From Chloroflexota bacterium (lineage in GTDB: Bacteria > Chloroflexota > Dehalococcoidia > UBA3495), in contig JACZXN010000096.1 in the NCBI GenBank assembly GCA_022571575.1, positions 1 to 6,799 of the forward strand: 6,799 bases of DNA, in the 5' to 3' direction. This document shows, piece by piece, positions 5,727-6,799 of the stretch. Each line of letters begins with the position of its first letter. Within the stretch, counting starts at the first letter, position 1. The position numbers and the translations under genes are program-made. The notes beneath the pieces are model-generated. The model did not search any database and was not told the DNA's origin. It was given only the letters and a program-made list of their open reading frames with translations.

Positions 5727-6276
5727 ACCGGCCCCGGTGAGGCTTGGTCCGAGTTGGCCCTGGTTCGACAGGTCCGATTCCGCCCCCCGGTGGGCCGGGG
5801 ACCGGGGCTACGGTGATTGAGGATGGCTTACCGCGGCGAAGTCAAACTGGAGCCCGCCAACCGGCCCCAAGAGTCCAAAGCTTGGGAGGGAACGCCCTAC
5901 TAGGTTACGTCTCTGATGGCTTCCTTCACCCGCATCAGCAATCTTGTGGACGGCGGCATGCTCTCCGATTAACACCAAGGACAATTGTGAAAGAAGAAAG
6001 CCGATCGGCCAAGGAGGTGGAGCGCGCCTCAATCTGGTGGTTGCCGGCGGGGATACGTCCGATCCAGCGGGGGCGCTCCAAAACGGGAATCTGGCGTCCC
6101 CATGCCTAGAACAGGTGTTCGGGGGCGCCGAAAGGACTTAGGCTGGCCGCGGTCCAGCGATTGGGGATTGCCCGATGCAAGTAGGGGCACGGTGCCGCCG
6201 TGCCCCTACTTGCCGGCTAAGTGGTTTCACCGATGGAACCAGCCGACAAGACCCCGTTCCGATTGGGCGTCCCAGC
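5727..6276. other. Long intergenic stretch between convergent genes, no recognisable gene
   Basis: About 550 bp separate the stop codon of the FAD oxidoreductase from the stop codon of the ThDP enzyme. The longest open frame (plus strand, 5744-6109) gives a Pro/Gly/Arg-rich translation with no motif. Its counterpart on the minus strand (5808-6032) is similarly anonymous, and neither has a good ribosome binding site. The only clear structure is the perfect palindrome at 6177-6213. The purine-rich AAGGAGGTGG near 6011-6020 resembles a Shine-Dalgarno sequence but no plausible start and frame follow. The stretch could be decayed coding sequence or plain spacer. Confidence 0.5.
6177..6213. repeat. 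Perfect 16-bp-stem palindrome, REP-like
   Basis: GCAAGTAGGGGCACGG (6177-6192) and its exact reverse complement CCGTGCCCCTACTTGC (6198-6213) flank a 5-nt loop TGCCG. The core GTAGGGGCACGG...CCGTGCCCCTAC is, from memory, a repeat type common in Chloroflexota and several other phyla. It sits between two convergent genes, so the transcript in either direction would form a very stable hairpin. There is no T-run, so it could slow or block transcription or protect 3' ends rather than be a textbook terminator. Confidence 0.8.
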
Positions 6277-6799
6277 CTACCCGGACAGGGCAACGTCCAG
6301 AATCGCCACCCGGCCCTCGGCCACGGCGGCCAGGCCGTCTTTGATGGCGCCCTTTAGCCGTTTGGGGTCTTCCACCCGCTCTCCGTGGCCGCCGAAGGGG
6401 GTTACCAGTTCCTGGTAGTCTGGGCCAGGGATGTCCACGCCGTGGAAGATGCCGGAATTGGCGGCGGCGCCGTTGGGGTAGAAGGAAAGGTGCAGCCGCT
6501 TCATGACGGCATAGCTGGTGTTGTTGAACACCACGATCATGAAGGGCAGGCTGCTCTCCCTGGCCACGCCCAGGGCCTGGGTGATCGGGTTGTACAACAG
6601 CGCGCCGTCGCCCATGAGGGCCACCACCGGACGGTCGGGAGAGGCCAACTTCACGCCCAGGGCGGTGCCAAGTCCCTGTCCCAGTCCGCCGATGGGACGC
6701 AGGTAACTCTGGGGGTTGTCCCAGTTGATCCGCCGCAGTATCTGGGTCCGGTGAACGATGGTCTCGTCGACATATATGGTGTTGGAGGGCATGGCCTCG
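6277..6799 (-). CDS. Thiamine-diphosphate-dependent enzyme, benzoylformate decarboxylase-like (C-terminal part)
   Basis: The frame is open to the right edge, so only the C-terminal ThDP-binding domain is visible; whole members of the family have about 530-600 residues. Counting from the Met at 6792, IYVDE (6-10) precedes GGLGQGLGTALGVKLA (35-50), then GDG (61-63) and N90-N91, the classical GDG-x(about 26)-NN motif that binds Mg and thiamine diphosphate. The later segment GIFHGVDIPGPDYQELVTPFG (114-134 region) matches the PG-x-D-x-x-x-LA-x-x-x-G stretch of benzoylformate decarboxylase and acetolactate synthase relatives. These enzymes decarboxylate or ligate 2-oxo acids; the precise substrate depends on residues in the missing part. 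The true start must lie beyond the window, because codons GAG GCC continue upstream of the Met. It converges with the FAD oxidoreductase. Confidence 0.88.
   Translation of the reverse strand, partial: EAMPSNTIYVDETIVHRTQILRRINWDNPQSYLRPIGGLGQGLGTALGVKLASPDRPVVALMGDGALLYNPITQALGVARESSLPFMIVVFNNTSYAVMKRLHLSFYPNGAAANSGIFHGVDIPGPDYQELVTPFGGHGERVEDPKRLKGAIKDGLAAVAEGRVAILDVALSG

Noticed and set aside
5755..5780. GGTTCGA resembling a tRNA T-loop
   Set aside because: The flanking bases do not form a T-stem, and no acceptor or anticodon arm can be drawn around it.
5744..6109. Plus-strand open frame of 121 codons after the FAD gene
   Set aside because: No recognised motif, no ribosome binding site, and low-complexity Pro/Gly/Arg composition.
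1..6799. CRISPR array, rRNA, transposase or integrase
   Set aside because: No regularly spaced direct repeats, no rRNA-like conserved blocks, and no transposase or recombinase motif in any frame; the repeats present are palindromic pairs.

Overview
The window looks like high-GC bacterial chromosome. It carries short palindromic intergenic repeats (TGTCAyyCyGAG-type and GTAGGGGCACGG-type) that I associate from memory with Chloroflexota, especially Dehalococcoidia/SAR202-like metagenome assemblies. That taxonomic guess is an inference of modest confidence, because no rRNA or tRNA is present to anchor it.

Layout, left to right. Positions 1-110 are the 3' end of a plus-strand gene whose last residues read like a PQQ/quinoprotein-type beta-propeller blade. 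After an apparently empty 111-379 stretch comes a two-gene minus-strand module with an 8-nt overlap: a minimal nucleotidyltransferase (MNT, 774-1115) followed by a HEPN-domain protein (380-781). It resembles MNT/HEPN toxin-antitoxin pairs, but several MNT catalytic positions are replaced. The gap 1116-1415 holds a head-to-head pair of palindromic repeat units plus small GC hairpins.

The core of the window is a minus-strand L-lactate utilisation operon in the order lutA (3711-4463), lutB (2184-3668), lutC (1416-2206). LutA has two CCG (cysteine-rich) domains, LutB has a LUD domain plus a ferredoxin-like Fe-S domain, and LutC is a LUD-domain protein. In the reference systems the three proteins together oxidise lactate to pyruvate. 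All three genes appear to begin with non-ATG codons (TTG, TTG, GTG). lutC is broken by a frameshift that is exactly explained by a 14-nt imperfect tandem duplication; removing one copy restores a 258-residue LutC. lutA and lutB lie in the same reading frame, separated by one stop codon and 14 codons.

A 132-bp intergenic region separates lutA from a divergent FAD-dependent oxidoreductase of the DAO family (4596-5726, glycine oxidase/ThiO-like), which has a good sigma70-type promoter (TTGACA, 17 nt, TACACT). A roughly 550-bp stretch without a recognisable gene follows, containing a perfect 16-bp-stem palindrome (6177-6213). The window ends inside a minus-strand thiamine-diphosphate-dependent enzyme resembling benzoylformate decarboxylase or acetolactate synthase (C-terminal domain, 6277-6799).

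Taken together, the right two thirds of the window look like small-molecule catabolism around 2-hydroxy, 2-oxo and amino acids: lactate oxidation by Fe-S/LUD proteins, flavin-dependent amine or amino-acid oxidation, and ThDP-dependent 2-oxo-acid chemistry. The left third carries a possible defence or stress module. I did not find a convincing wholly new system. The most notable points are the lutC lesion, the degenerate MNT active site and the paired palindromic repeat.
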